Shown: in pieces, positions 1 to 12,199 of the stretch
Position numbering within the stretch: position 1 is the stretch's first letter
Layout of the letters: every line of letters begins with the position of its first letter
Assembly: GCA_034638255.1 (NCBI GenBank)
Contig: JAWPGT010000014.1
Span: forward strand, 62,001 to 126,000
Origin: Coprinus comatus
Lineage: Eukaryota > Basidiomycota > Agaricomycetes > Agaricales > Agaricaceae
Direction of reading: 5' to 3'
Length of the DNA stretch: 64,000 nucleotides
Position numbers and translations under genes: made by a program
The notes under the pieces: model-generated
Database searches by the model: none
The model's input: only the letters and a program-made list of their open reading frames with translations
Told to the model about the DNA's origin: nothing

Positions 1-117
1 AAGTGAGTGTTCATTCTTCCAATGGAATTTAATAATTTATATTTTCCCAGGTATGGGGATGACTGGATCAAGTACAAGAAGCTTGTTCCTTACCGCATCA
101 TCCCGTATATCTATTAG
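1..117 (+). CDS. 3' end of a sterol C14-reductase paralogue (partial)
   Basis: Only the end of this gene lies in the window: two bases of an exon, an intron at 3-50 and the terminal exon 51-117. The terminal exon encodes [21 protein letters not shown], the conserved C-terminus of the ERG4/ERG24 sterol reductase family (ER membrane, NADPH-dependent). The same 21 residues end the complete ERG24 gene at 1617-3299, with several third-codon differences. This copy is therefore a tandem paralogue kept under protein-level constraint. Its start and catalytic part are outside the window, so activity cannot be judged. Confidence 0.85.
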
Positions 118-1616
118 TTACTTCTTTCGCTGTTTTCCTCGGTTATTTTTGATTCCTAATGCTATTCGTTCTTAATGTTTTCTCTCTTCATGTGATCTAT
201 TCGCGATGCCCGAAGTCGCGTAGGCCCAATGCGTCATTTTTAATTCAGGACTACGGACTCGAACGATTTTAATAAGCAGGTACCTACACCATTGATAATG
301 TTGAGGTTTCACATTCCTTGACAGGACCATGCTGCCTGATGCATTGATCAATGTCGATGCCAACTGACCTATTGGTATAGGTCTTATTTCGCAGCATTCG
401 TATCAATATCTATTGTTACTTATCAGCCTCCGTGTCAAGATACTTGGACAGAGCACGACATCAAATGAGTTGCTCCGCGGAATTGGAAGTTGGGAAGTTG
501 AGATAGATGAGATTAATCTTACATTGTAGTACTTATCTCTTTCTCTCCCTGGTAAGTATATCTGACTTCTTCAAGCTAGGTATGTGCTAGTGGTCTTTTT
601 CTGTGATGAAGATATTATGGCCAAGTAAAGCAGCTCTATATTGAGGATGACTACTACTGTTTTGGATTATCTTAATCTGACCCCTACAAATAGTACCCAC
701 TTTCCAAAACAATAGACATTTTCAGTGGCAAAACTCCTTGGATCGTAATTAGGTCCGAGTCACAGCTTGGAGCCTGCCGAAGCCCGAAGACGGGCCGAAG
801 TACATCAACTCTCCATTTCAGAATGCTACTACTTGAAGACTTAACTTCAGGCCTCAGATGTCCTTTTATCAATCTATAGTTATACACTACCAACAGCCGC
901 GGAGACTCCTATCACAGATCCTGGGATAAATCTTCTTATAATGACTTAAGGAGACATTCATTAAGAAGGATATGGATTTCATATCTCAAGGCTCAGACAA
1001 AGTTCAATGCCATTTTGCTTATCTATCATCTGGTGCCCTTTCCATTACACCGTTAAGCGTATGACACAAAACTAACAAGGAATACAAGTATATGCACCCT
1101 CGGCGTTCCCGCTGTTGAAGGAGCTTGTGTCGAGCTGGGTCACTGACTCACAGCTCTTATAGGCCTTTGAAATATGAAGCTTTTGAAGCTTAAGCTTAGA
1201 CGTTAGACCTTGACGTCATCTACCCTCATCCTCGAAGGCCTCTTCAAATGTCACTGTACAGGTTACTCAGTGCTCTAGCACATGCCCAAAGGAGACAATT
1301 TTACCTCAACCTCTTGAAACCTCTAGACTGGTTGCAACATATTGGAACACGTTCTATCCCAAGTACTAAACCGAGAGGCAGCCTCGGAACCAACGAATAT
1401 TAATATTGCATCTTAACTAACTATTTTGATGTATAAAGGCCCGGGTATTTGCTTCTTGGTAAGATTTTACACAGGAAAAAAAAATGAAAATGGCCACACA
1501 TCACACCAGAAACAAACGTACGAGAATTAATTCGACTCTTCAGTAAACTGTGCGGAGAGATAAAGTATGATATAAAGGCATATAATATCTGTCGTTGGTA
1601 ATTATTTTCAACATCG
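118..1616. other. Intergenic spacer between the tandem ERG24 copies
   Basis: About 1.5 kb with no convincing coding sequence. Short open frames on the minus strand (for example 172-363 and 684-893) show no splice structure or recognisable motif. It should hold the terminator of the upstream copy and the promoter of ERG24. No clear TATA box or repeat stands out. Confidence 0.5.
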
Positions 1617-3299
1617 ATGAATCCAAAAACAACTAAATTTGAATTTCTGGGTCCTCCAGGCGCTCTCTTCATCACTCTCACTGTTCCTGTTGTTGCCTAT
1701 GCCCTATACTTTGGATGCTCAGAAGAAACTCAAGGTTGCCCACCGGTTATTGATTTTCAGAAAGCCTTCGGAGCACTAACCAGTCCTGCCTGGTGGGCCA
1801 ACCTTTGGGATACACAAGCAACATTTCTCTACCTTGGCTGGTATACATATTGCGTGCTCTCTTGGGTAATACTCCCTGGAGAGTGGATAGATGGGGCCAC
1901 TCTGCGCGACGGTACCAAGAAGAAATATAAGATAAATGGTTCGACATTTAATTTAGTTCTCGTACAATGAATTATGACATACTCATTTATTCTCCAGCGT
2001 TCTCCAGTCTTTTGCTTGCACTAGGCATTGTCTCTGGTATCATCCTAAAATACGGGCCAGAGTCTTTCACCATTATCTACGACAAATGGGTTGGTATTCT
2101 TACTGCTTCGACCGTTATGTCCCTGGTTCAGGCAGTATGCTGCTACATTGCCTCTTTCCGTCCTGGTGCTCTTCTAGCTCTTGGAGGTAACTCAGGAAAT
2201 ATTATATATGACGTGAGTTAAGCTTTCGGCTTCTTTTTCTCGTACTGACATCCATGCTAGTTCTTCATCGGCCGCGAACTAAACCCCTCGATCGGCTCTT
2301 TCGATATCAAATCTTTCAATGAGCTTCGTCCAGGCCTAATGCTATGGGTTCTCATCAATATTAGCATGGCATGCAAGCAGGCAGTCTATCGAGGAGGATT
2401 TACCCAGGTCACAGATTCAATGTGGCTTGTTCTCGCTTTTCAGTTGTGGTACGTTGCGGATAGTCTTTACAATGAAGTGAGCACCTTTTGTATATCCCAT
2501 ATATGTTCCTTTATCTGATCAAAAGGAATAGCCTGCACTATTCACTACAATGGACATCATTACCGATGGTTTTGGTTTCATGCTTGCCATCGCAATCACC
2601 TGGGTTCCATTTACATACAGTTTACAAGCCCGTTACCTAGCCTTCCATCCTATTGAACTTGGTCTGGTACGAACTGTTGCAATTATCGGTGTCAACTTAC
2701 TTGGATATTGGATTTTCCGGAGTGCGAATGGTGAAAAGAATGGTTTTAGGAATGGGCATAACCCAAAGAGTAAGTAACATCTAGAATGCTTCCCTTTTTC
2801 TATTCTCTCACACTCATTAATAATTTTTCTCAAAGGCTTAAAATTCATTGAGACTAAACGCGGTACCAAACTACTCGCTTCTGGTTGGTGGGGCCTTTCC
2901 CAACACCCCAACTACCTGTATGTCCCAACGTCCATTTAATTTTTTGCTCCATAGATACGTTCTATGGATACCAACGACCATCCTTCTAATTTACTACCTT
3001 TCAATTTTTTTTTTTTTCAGTGGTGACCTTGTCATGGCCTTAGCTTGGTCTCTTCCTACCGGCTTCGAAACTCCCATCACGTACTTCTATGTTTCTTATT
3101 TCACCATTCTTCTGATCCATCGACAACTCCGCGACGATGAAGCTTGTCATCAGAAGTAAGACATTCTCCATCTCAATTTATTAATATTAGTTTTTACCTC
3201 CCTACCATTACTGACACCGTCTTTCATAACAGGTATGGCGACGATTGGATCAAATACAAGAAACTTGTTCCGTACCGCATCATCCCATATATTTATTAA
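1617..3299 (+). CDS. ERG24: Delta(14)-sterol reductase, ERG4/ERG24 family
   Basis: Likely reduces the C14-C15 double bond of the sterol intermediate made after Erg11 in ergosterol synthesis, using NADPH in the ER membrane. Seven exons: 1617-1938, 1998-2212, 2261-2476, 2532-2769, 2836-2917, 3021-3155 and 3233-3299 (424 aa). The protein starts [18 protein letters not shown], as in fungal Erg24, and is a multi-pass membrane protein. Family hallmarks are the motif PGEWIDG near residue 86, the NADPH-binding end [19 protein letters not shown] and the C-terminus [11 protein letters not shown]. Length fits Erg24 (about 430-450 aa). A second copy lies directly upstream. In fungi this enzyme is the target of morpholine fungicides. 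A related C24(28) reductase (ERG4) is less likely because the N-terminus matches ERG24. Confidence 0.88.
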
Positions 3300-3915
3300 A
3301 TGTTTCCGGGTTACGATATCTATTCATACTGGACATTGAATCATATACCTAGTGCTAGTGTGGCACTGGTCCGATGTTCGCTGAGTAACAAGTAGTTCAT
3401 TTGGCATTACCGATGTAATTCTTCTACTTTAACTTGCACATGTGGTACAAGAAATGCATGGCGAACTGAACTTAGATCATAACCCACATTATTGACATTG
3501 TCCTTTTAACTATTTAATATTTGCAGAGGTATTCAGAATGGTTCTTCCTTTAGTAAGCGCTATCTTCATGGCATTATCGAAAGGGGTGTCGATATACTAA
3601 TTAACAGTCATCGAAGATATCTGCTTCCGCCGTAATCGATCTTCGAATAGTCAATACAATGTGATATTGGGCAGTATGGGTGACCTCATAATGGCGTTCG
3701 CGTATCTCAAGAGATCATGGGTTTTTACGTCAGAATATGCCTCCTTGTCAGATCCATGAGCAGTGCCCTAGAAACCTGGAAAGTTTGTTCATAACTACAT
3801 ACAATAGCTCAGCTCTAGACTCAGATAAAACTTGATCGAACTATATGTAATAACGTGATATCCACGCCACACTCCTTCATGGCCTTGCAAAACTTTCATC
3901 TTGATGTATCCTGCA
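3300..3915. other. Intergenic, ERG24 / GH128 convergent ends
   Basis: About 0.6 kb between the ERG24 stop and the GH128 stop. It holds only short random open frames. The two genes converge, so terminators and 3' UTRs are expected here. Nothing else seen. Confidence 0.5.
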
Positions 3916-5218
3916 TCAATGATACCTGCTGATAGCAGCTAGATAAGCCCTTCCAGACTCACTGAGAGTTACAATGTTATGAGTCTCGTGCGAATAAACT
4001 GAACGGGGAAAATTGACATACCTAAAGACACCGTTGCGCATCATTGGCCAGACATTCCCAAGTCCTTCTCCATTACTGAAAGCATACGCATATACTCTGC
4101 TGTCATTCTCAAAAAAGTCGACTACCATTGGAATGAAGGCGTTGATTTCAGCCTGGTTTGTGCAGGGCTGGAATGTGTTATGGTCTGATAAGAACGAGGA
4201 GTCAAGATATGCGCAATCTTAGTCATTTGAGAACTTGCCATTGACACAAGCAAATTCAGTAACCCATATAGGTTTGCCGTACGTCGTCCAATAATGATCC
4301 TATGCACTGAAAGTCAATAAAATGTCGTAAAATCATCAAATTGGTAATTTACAATGTCTTTCTTGACTCCGGCCAGATTATTTTTGTTGACGTGAATAGC
4401 AGTAATATCCCAAGATGTTGATATCTTCTTGGAAAATTCCTTCAACCAGGTTTCATCTGCTTGCTCTGCTCGAATTAGAATAGTCCTAGACTCCTAAAAT
4501 AGGATAACTCACTACACATAGATGGACTCCCAATTATTGTACCTTTCTTCTTCAAAGGAGCCATCAATGCCTCCCATTCTTTTACACCCTGGGCGACGCT
4601 CACGCCACTTGATCCACCACCGCTGGCGCAATCGGGCTCTTCATACCCCAGTACATATTTCGGATGCGATGCTGAAGAGGCCGAGGCGGACAGACGCTGG
4701 AATTGCACTAGGCGTTTCGCATCAGTCCCGTCGACTTTCCCTACACCCCAAAGCATGGGTACAGCAATGGGTTTTCCTGGTTTAGATGGATTAGCAGACC
4801 AATCGTACCACCATCCAATGTGGTCAATTAGTAGGTTATAAGCATCCCCGCCCGCCACACCGGCCTTCTTTCCATTTGGAGTCAGGACGGAAGTTGATGC
4901 GAGGCGTGTAAGCTCAGAAGAAGAAATTGAAGTTGAGGCTGATTCGGCTTCCGCCTTGATTGATGAGACACTGTAGGTTGTAGGATTCGGAGCAGTTGTG
5001 ACAGAAGGGGAAACGGTAGTATTCGTAGATAGAGTGTTGGTAGAAGGATATGTATTAGGTGTTTCATCGACACCCGTGTCAGAAGATTTTGGGAGTCGAT
5101 TTTGGCATTGTCGCCCCTGGCGGTTGTGGTGGCGAGATAGGAAGTGGGGATGGCTAGCAGAGAGAGTGATGGTTAGACATAAGGCGAGATAGGTCCCCAA
5201 CGAGGCCTTGAGTGCCAT
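3916..5218 (-). CDS. Secreted GH128-type glycoside hydrolase (Asl1-like, beta-1,3-glucanase)
   Basis: Predicted secreted cell-wall glucan hydrolase. Five exons (minus): 5218-4513, 4465-4353, 4299-4239, 4184-4022 and 3961-3916 (362 aa). Residues 1-22 are a signal peptide, followed by a Ser/Thr-rich linker to about residue 110 and the Glyco_hydro_cc (GH128) domain. Visible landmarks are HIGWWYDWSANP, YVLGYEEPDC (likely acid/base Glu), KPIWVTEFAC (likely nucleophile Glu) and AYAFSNGEGLGNVWPM. Read straight through, a TAA interrupts the gene after WVTEFACVNG. Removing a GC-AG intron (4185-4238, donor GCAAGT) restores the family sequence, so the gene looks intact. The Asl1 family includes cell-wall proteins and beta-1,3-glucanases; exact substrate is inferred. 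Confidence 0.85.
4185..4238 (-). other. Non-canonical GC-AG intron in the GH128 gene
   Basis: Minus-strand donor GCAAGT and acceptor TTATCAG. A CTAAG branch-site-like motif lies within. Splicing joins phase 1 to phase 1, gives VNDHNTFQPCTNQAEIN and removes an in-frame TAA. No GT donor gives a frame-correct product that keeps the conserved ACVN residues. Confidence 0.75.
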
Positions 5219-5670
5219 GTGGAAGGATTAATAGATACTCTTCGCATTCAACAATGAATCCTCTATTTATATGGGAGTTCGTAGAACTCCAGAAAACCGA
5301 TCCTTTAATGTATGTAATGACTGAAAAAGTGGCATGACCTTCGCAAGCTTATTCGAAGATCCACATTTCACCATATAGAGACACCCCGGATCCACGCGTC
5401 GTGGTTACGATCTATGCATGCCAGATTCATTTCTGGAGTATAACAGGCCAGCATGCTTTAGATTCTTGAATAACGTTCCATCTATTCAGAATTGGAGGTG
5501 CAAGGACAGGGGAGGTGTTCTCTGCCCCACTCTGGGGGTTAGATGTACGGGTCACCACAGCAGCTGCGTCCTCGGATGTCACACTTGTTACCAACGATGA
5601 TGATAGGGATGCTTTCAGCAATACTTATCTATAGATCGATAGCAACGATACGTTACCGCCCGAAGCAGGA
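5219..5670. other. Intergenic: GH128 promoter and YEATS gene 3' end
   Basis: 452 bp upstream of the GH128 ATG and downstream of the YEATS gene stop. On the minus strand a TATAAATAG-like sequence lies near 5261-5269, about 45 bp above the GH128 start, a plausible core promoter. No other feature seen. Confidence 0.45.
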
Positions 5671-8600
5671 TCATAGACCCTCTGTTTTGGTTATAATGAA
5701 CCCGAAATGAGAGTGGTCATTTGGTGGTGGTGGTGATGCAAATGCCGTACCCAGGGAGGATAAACAGAACAAGATGGCGTTTTCTACATCATGCGGGTTC
5801 TCCGAAGCGCGACGTTGGATACCAGCTAATATATGGCTTGGTAAAAGGAGACCACCATGCCCTGTCTCTGAATGCTTGTATAATACTAATGCTGTCGTCT
5901 GTTGCTGCTTGGCTACTGCAAGTCCAGAGGTAACAAGCCTCCGAATGAATAAGGGCAGAATAATTGCTAACAAACCATACGGTGCGAGATTGGATTTGAC
6001 TTCATGAGGTGTTCTTCCCAAATTGTCCAAGGGATATGGTGAATTAGTGATTGGGGTGGGCCCAAAGGTGGGAAGTTTGAGTTGGCGTGTGAGGTGATGG
6101 ATAGCTAGTAGGATATGGGGCTCCGCAGAGGCAAGAATTTCAGCAGCCCCGAATTGTGTATAGCTCGTATGTGAATGATTATCAAATGGAGACGGCAATC
6201 GTAGCTTCATCTTGTCTACATTGAGTGGGGAAAGATCAAGGATATGTGCTCTTGCGAACGGGCATAATGATCCTCTTGGAGGAACCAAATCTTCTGATGT
6301 AGTCGATTGCTGGCCTTCTTCATTGCCATTGTATAGCAGACGATGGCCTGCAGTATCTAGTCCACAAAAAGTGCATTTGCCGAAGTTTCTGACCTTGGGT
6401 TTCTGTGAGATACGGGTCCTAGCCAACTGTGTTGCCGAGGCTGGCTCTGGTTCACTTCCAGAACAGGCGCTGGATGCCTCTTCACGTAACCAAGCATGTA
6501 CATCCCCCGTGGATAATAAGGGAAGTTCGGATATATTAGCCATTACCATGTTATTATAGGCATCCCGAATTGCACGAGCGCGTCCCAGCTGAACAGTATT
6601 AATATCGGAATTAACCAGGGCCGTGATGGTAGCAGTTTACTCAATTGCTTACCTCAATTGCTTTGCGTCTACCATCTACCAATTCCGCCAATTCCATTTC
6701 AGAAGCTACCAGTTTATAGGGTACAATGTCCGAGCCCATCCGACGTTTCCAGTCTGTAACCAGCGATGAGCAACGACTGACACCGAGTGAGCCCCAAAGT
6801 CGCGAATGACTGTACCTTGTGATGTTAAAGGGAAACGAGGTAACAGCTCGTCTAGATACAGTTTGTACCCTACGCAAGGAGTGAATAAATTTCCCCTTCA
6901 AGCACAAGAAGTTCACTGACCACGAGCACAGCTCTCTTGATGCTCTCCTTTTTGGATCTTATCCAAGTTAACTTCATCATCGGCGAGTGTCCAAAAGGCC
7001 TTGTAGTTGATTGCTGTGAATCGATCGGTAGCATCGTGATTTATAGCTGTCTTCTTATCAAGTTCGACATCACATATTTGCTCTTCACCAATTACAGTGG
7101 TGGGTGATTTCAAAGGATCAAGCTACATCGATGCGTAAGTTTAAATTCAACCGGCCGGACGACTAGAATTAGAATACGCACTTCTACCCAATGCTCCAAG
7201 GTAAATGATTGACCTTCGTGAGATTGACTCCCTTCAATTTCATTGAAAAGCAATTCCACTTTAGCCAGGAATGGCTGAGAGGCCGCTCCTACCACAACAA
7301 ACGGAGGATGGCCACAAACTGGGTGCAAGCAGTTGACTGAAGTTGTGCCAACGGACGTTGTGACTTTGAAACTCTTTAGTATGGCGGCAATTTTGTGTGC
7401 CTACGTCAAATGATGAGTTTCATACTTGATTGTTATGAACTTCATCCATCGTACATATGAAGGGGCTTCAACCGTTATCATCCATTTATGGGTGAAGTCC
7501 TTTTTATTATATGGCCGATTTGCTGAAGCGAAGTCAGCTAACCACTACCACAGATTCCCTGGTTACATACCGGGTTCTACCCACAAGCTACGGTCCGTAA
7601 CGATAACACGAGTGGAAAAATGAAATCTGCTTGAGAGCGTACCAGGCTTTACATGCACAGAGTCGTCGTTATCTGCGTTATCACTAGCGCCGTACGCACT
7701 TGAAGTTATGTTGTGAGTGTCAGCTGTGTGGGCTTCGCTGAGTTGATCATTGCCTGGATTTGGTGCGACGCCTCGCTGGGAAAAGGGGACACGCCATTTG
7801 CTCCTGGGTTTTTCTAATTTACTTAACCCCAAGCTATCAATGTCCACTACTTTGTCTTGGCCAAATGCCTTGATTCCTCGTCTGATCTGCTCCTTTCCTA
7901 AGAAGGGAGCCAAAGCTGGAGAATCTTCATGAAGTCCGAGTGTTTTGGTAAGGTGGCTGGATGAAGGTTCGTCTTTGTTTGACCTTTCAGGAATGAGTCC
8001 ACCTCGTTCACGGTCGATATCCACAGAAGGAGTTCCGACAGCTAACTGAAATATTGTACGTAGTCCAGGTAAAATCCCAGTAGGCCCAAGACCAACTTCT
8101 ATACCAGCGTCAATATCAATGTCTGGGCTAGCCACTGCACAGGCGCGGACGCATTCTTCATGAGTTCCCCATTCAAGAGTATGGGAAATCCGCGCATGGT
8201 TAAGTAAGCCCTGTAATGAAGAGAAACTTGTCCGAGAGCAAACTGGGCATTGTAAGAGGTAGGTGTTGCATTCCGGCTCCTGGGGTCTAGCTAGGGCGTT
8301 GAAATTCGCAGAATGGATGTATAAGAAGGAGTTCTTGGAGTTGCGAGAAGTAATGGCTTCAGGTCGATGTGCTGGTCGGGTTGTTCGTGACCCTGTTTGT
8401 AAACTTTGATTTACAGGAGCAGAAATCTCATGCTCTAGCAGAATCTGTGACGGTTTATCTGAGGCCTTGAGTGCATCAAGAGCGGCGTATTTGAAGGCAG
8501 CAGGTGAGCTTAGTTGACTTTGACCTACAAGACCAGAGGTTCGACATGAAGAAGGCGAGGAGTTCGGACAGAAACTCTGACATACCACTCTGAAGATATT

Positions 8601-8739
8601 CCTTCAGCAGTCCCGCCCATGCAATTCTTGCTTCTAACGTCTGGGAGAGCCGTTCGCGCAGCCCAATTTCGAGATCAAACTCTGATGCAGTAACAAGGGA
8701 ATGTGATGAGGTGCGCCCGTCGTTCTCGTTGTGAACCAT
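5671..8739 (-). CDS. YEATS-domain chromatin protein (YEATS2-like) with a C2H2 motif
   Basis: Likely an acyl-lysine histone reader in a chromatin-modifying complex. Eight exons (minus): 8739-8586, 8524-7571, 7522-7455, 7400-7182, 7122-6921, 6869-6816, 6753-6653 and 6588-5671 (889 aa). A C2H2-like motif, CPVCSRTSFSSLQGLLNHARISH spaced C-x2-C-x(n)-H-x4-H, lies near residues 163-185. The YEATS domain follows: RVIVTDRSLWVEP, FTHKWMITVEAP, GHPPFVVV, then FTLEHWVELDPLK and EEQICDVELD. These last elements mirror the end of the human YEATS2 domain. The C-terminus holds two more Cys pairs (CTFCG and LCPFA) of unknown role. The loop between the THKW strand and PPF diverges from canonical YEATS (no HPSY motif), so acyl-lysine binding is uncertain. 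All introns join in frame. Confidence 0.8.
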
Positions 8740-9000
8740 TTAGATGGTGTATTCTGAGTCTGAGCCTGATGGCATAACCCTTGGATGATCGTATCCGGAA
8801 ATTTTGGTTTTGTCATTACCCCTTTTAGAAGATTAGCACTTAAAGTTAAGGATAAAAGAATCATTGTTAATGCACATGTGAGAACATCATAATGCAAAGT
8901 CTTAATACATATGGAATATATGTAGGAATATAAACAGTAAAATAAGTAGGAGAATTAATGCAGACAGAAGGCAAAAAGATACAAGTTCAGACTTCCGTCA

Positions 9001-9678
9001 TTAGCTCTTCTTCGACCCTTGTGCAGAGTGGGTTAGCTGATGACGATCGCGTACACCTTTTGTTGTAAAGGACTTTGTGCATATACCACATGCTTCTGGT
9101 CTCTGCTTTTTGTGAGCTTTAATGTGAACTAGATAGACAGGTGCATATCGTTAGTACTAGGCTAAAAAACATGAGAGAAAAGACTCACGCCAAAGATTAT
9201 GTTGGGCCGTAAAGCCCGAGCCACAAAATTTACAGAAGAATCTCTGCGGCCTTTTTCGTCTGGCTGCTGATGCGCGCTCATTAGCTTGAGTGGACAGTTT
9301 GTTGGCCTTGTATACATGTTTTACATTAGGCCGGCTGGTCAAATTTTCGGACCAATAATCCGGGGTCCCGGAGACGTGGATGGGCTGCGATAATACTGGT
9401 TGCAAATCCACGAGATTGTTGAAAGACTGAGTAAAAGGGTCGCTAGTGGATGGAGTAGGGAATGAACCAGACCAATGGCGAACATCCGAGGGGGCGTTAT
9501 AGACTTGGGAAATATCATGGCCCCACTGCAACGAAGTGTCTTGTTCGTTCGATAACATGACCATACTCATGATGGTCGATAAATCCAGCGAGCCCTCGAT
9601 TGCTATAATATCTTCATTGGGGGACGGTCCAGGATTAGGATGTGTATATGTCGAGGTAGGAGTGTCTATTGTGGTCAT
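9001..9678 (-). CDS. Small C2H2 zinc-finger protein 1
   Basis: Two exons (minus), 9678-9189 and 9128-9001, encode 205 aa. The first ~150 residues are low-complexity and rich in Ser, Thr and Pro. A basic stretch (ARRKRPQR) precedes two C-terminal C2H2 fingers: CKFCGSGFTAQHNLWLHIKAH and CGICTKSFTTKGVRDRHQLTH, each C-x2-C-x12-H-x3-H. The intron splits the first finger. Probably a DNA-binding transcription factor; target unknown. Its neighbour at 11031-12199 has the same plan, same strand and an intron at the same place within finger 1, suggesting tandem duplication. Confidence 0.75.
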
Positions 9679-11030
9679 TGGGAATACGCTTTCTTGATTA
9701 AGCCTCGCGGGATGGTTTATTATTGGAAATGACGGTGATATGGTTCCGCTGGTTATGTATGTTCAGCCGCGTGAGAGCAATAAAATAAAAGATTACTCAC
9801 CGCGTCGAAAAAGCTCTCGGAATGGTATGGACAATCTTGCGAGGCATTGGAGAGTGCAGTAGAGATGAGTCAGAGCAGTCTGTCTGAATTGTTTTATTTC
9901 CCTTCTTCTTATACTACGAGAACAAAAATTGAAACACAGCTGTGGAAGATATGAGGTCCAGCTGCTTGAGATTCTTGATTTAGTGGCTGTCCTAACTCGC
10001 AAGCCTAATGTCATAAATGCATGTTTCCCAAGCTGATACAACGTGTATGTAGGCCGGAAAGTTTTCTGCATACGCGTGGATCAGTTATAGTTTCCCAAGC
10101 GAGGCGGTGTTGGCGGCTAGTGGTACGCCCTGGGCGCTTTTATAAAACAAATATTTTCTTCTCGTGGACGGACGACGAATACTTGATACAGAAAAACAGA
10201 AACAGACCTCTGTTTTGTTTCTAAAGTATATTGAGCATAGAGGATGTTAAGAGAATTATGAGCTTGAAGACCTTTTGGTAGCCCTCTAGAGATCTCAAGG
10301 CTGTACAAACCGGCGGAAAGCTATCAAAAGCACGTTGCTAGCTAGTGTCCCAATCAATCTCGACGCGTGGAGTTGTGGCGAGGTAAATTTCTACCCCTCG
10401 TGTTGAGGCTGAGCAACCGTTTTTATACACGAGGAAGGCGGTGGCGTTGTGCTTTTGCATTCGCAGCCCAGGATTAGATCTCGTACAGATGTGCGCAGAT
10501 ACCGAAAGAGAGAATACTGAGTAGTCTTTAAAAGTCAAAGCCCTTCAATTGCCCAACTGTCTGAGAACCTGAGTCTTGAACTTGAACGTTGAGGCTGACT
10601 CCTGAGATGCTGCAAGAGTCCACTTTGATGTTCGTATGCATTTCGTCACAGAGTACGAGTTGTAATAACGTAGAACCAGTGCCAATAGTAAGTATATTTG
10701 ATTTGCGATGGCAAGATGACGGTGTGATACACGAGGATGGGAAAGATGGACGATGCATGGACACGTGGCCTCAATGCGTCCCATAGCATTTTGGACGAAT
10801 ACATCAATATAAGTACAAAAATATGCGAACGAAGGCACAGGATTGCTACATGAGGCATACCTTAATGCATTGTAATATGTATCTATAAAAAAGCAAGAGC
10901 GAAAAGTGGTATACATGAAGAAGTGGTAGGGTATATGTAACATCATAAGGGGTTCAAACAACGTTCAGGAATAGATATACATCCCAGATGTATAGACAGG
11001 GTATAGGGCGTGAAACCTCAGAGAACGAAA
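9679..11030. other. Intergenic between the two zinc-finger genes
   Basis: About 1.35 kb. It should contain the promoter of zinc-finger gene 1 and the 3' UTR of gene 2. A 138-codon open frame on the minus strand (10961-10545) has no family resemblance and is judged chance. No repeats seen. Confidence 0.45.
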
Positions 11031-12199
11031 TCAAAGTTTGTTTGGGCATCTGGTTTCATGGCGCTTGCAGACATGAGGGGTTCCGAATGCCTTGGTGCAG
11101 AATTGGCATATGAATGGACGTATACCAGCATGAGCGTCCATGTGATCTAGTGTGGAAAATTCTTTAGTATATCAACTCTAGAGTATATGATACGAATCAC
11201 GAACATTTTAGATTTTGCCTGGTCGTCAAGCCTTCCCCACAGATATCACAATAATGAAGTGGCTGAGTGCCTTTGCGTTTCTTGACTGCTGCATGTTTCA
11301 CTGCTGGGGATGCAACGGTGGAGCGGAAATTTGACGCGATCGGAGACCTCGCGGAGGGGACTTCGTCTGTCCATAGTTGAGTGGCATGCTGAGAGCTTTG
11401 AACTGCAAGATCCAATGAATCCGTTCGACGCCCACCGTATGTTTCCAACCGAGCGGACGTCAAAAGCGTGGGATCTACGGTGTGCAAATGACGATAAGCA
11501 TCACCAGAACTACAGGAGCGTTTTCGACCATGAATATCTTTCGAGAATAATTGCTGATTGTCGAACTGCTGAGGGTCAGAATATGATCCCCAAATGTTCG
11601 TATTATACTCCGAGGAGGAACTTGCGGTGGTGCTATTTGTAGTGCTAGTCAATGCCGACAGGGGTTCATTAGGAGGAGTGAAGTTTATATCAATCGCTAG
11701 TGTTGGAAGTCCAAAGCTTCTCTGACCATCCCCACTTTGATCTGAATGGAATCAAATGAGATGGAGCTGCAGGGTATAATTGAAGTACATACTGTAATAC
11801 ATGTCATAGTTGACATTAGTTGGTCCCCCCCACTGGCTCGATGTATCCTTGAACTGTTGTCTTTGTGATGTATATACGTCGTTAGGACCCGACGTATGTT
11901 CGAACCCATATTCCATCTTGACATTTTCCACTTCCGTACCTGGACCTGGACGATAGTAGTCCGCCCCAAGTTGTGAAAAACCCGAAGAATTCATAGGCGA
12001 CCCTGGTTCGGAAGTTGCTACGAAAGTAAAGTTATTAGAACTCCACGACTGAGGTCAAATAAATTCGGGGGTTACAGTTAGTGCTGGATGCTGCAACCGG
12101 GCTAAGACTGGGAGACAGTCGAGGATATCGCCAACTTGTAGCCGTCAAGTCGTATGCAGAGTCGGGGGACAAGTACTGGACTTGGTCGTTGATTTTCAT
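11031..12199 (-). CDS. Small C2H2 zinc-finger protein 2
   Basis: Four exons (minus): 12199-12076, 12017-11793, 11741-11205 and 11146-11031 (333 aa). The body is low-complexity, rich in Ser, Tyr, Gly and Asn. Two C-terminal fingers follow: CDICGEGLTTRQNLKYHMDAH (C2H2), then a linker and CQFCTKAFGTPHVCKRHETRC, a C2HC variant with Cys as last ligand. The start chosen gives MKINDQVQ; two further in-frame ATGs lie upstream (12208 and 12280), so the N-terminus is uncertain. Likely a transcription factor. An intron interrupts finger 1 just as in zinc-finger gene 1. Confidence 0.7.

Noticed and set aside
172..893. Short minus-strand open frames in the ERG24 spacer
   Set aside because: Too short, no motifs, no splice support.
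4200..4230. In-frame TAA suggesting that the GH128 gene is a pseudogene
   Set aside because: A GC-AG intron (4185-4238) removes it and yields the conserved family sequence.
10545..10961. 138-codon minus-strand open frame between the zinc-finger genes
   Set aside because: No signal, domain or splice evidence, and AT-rich codon use unlike neighbours; probably chance.
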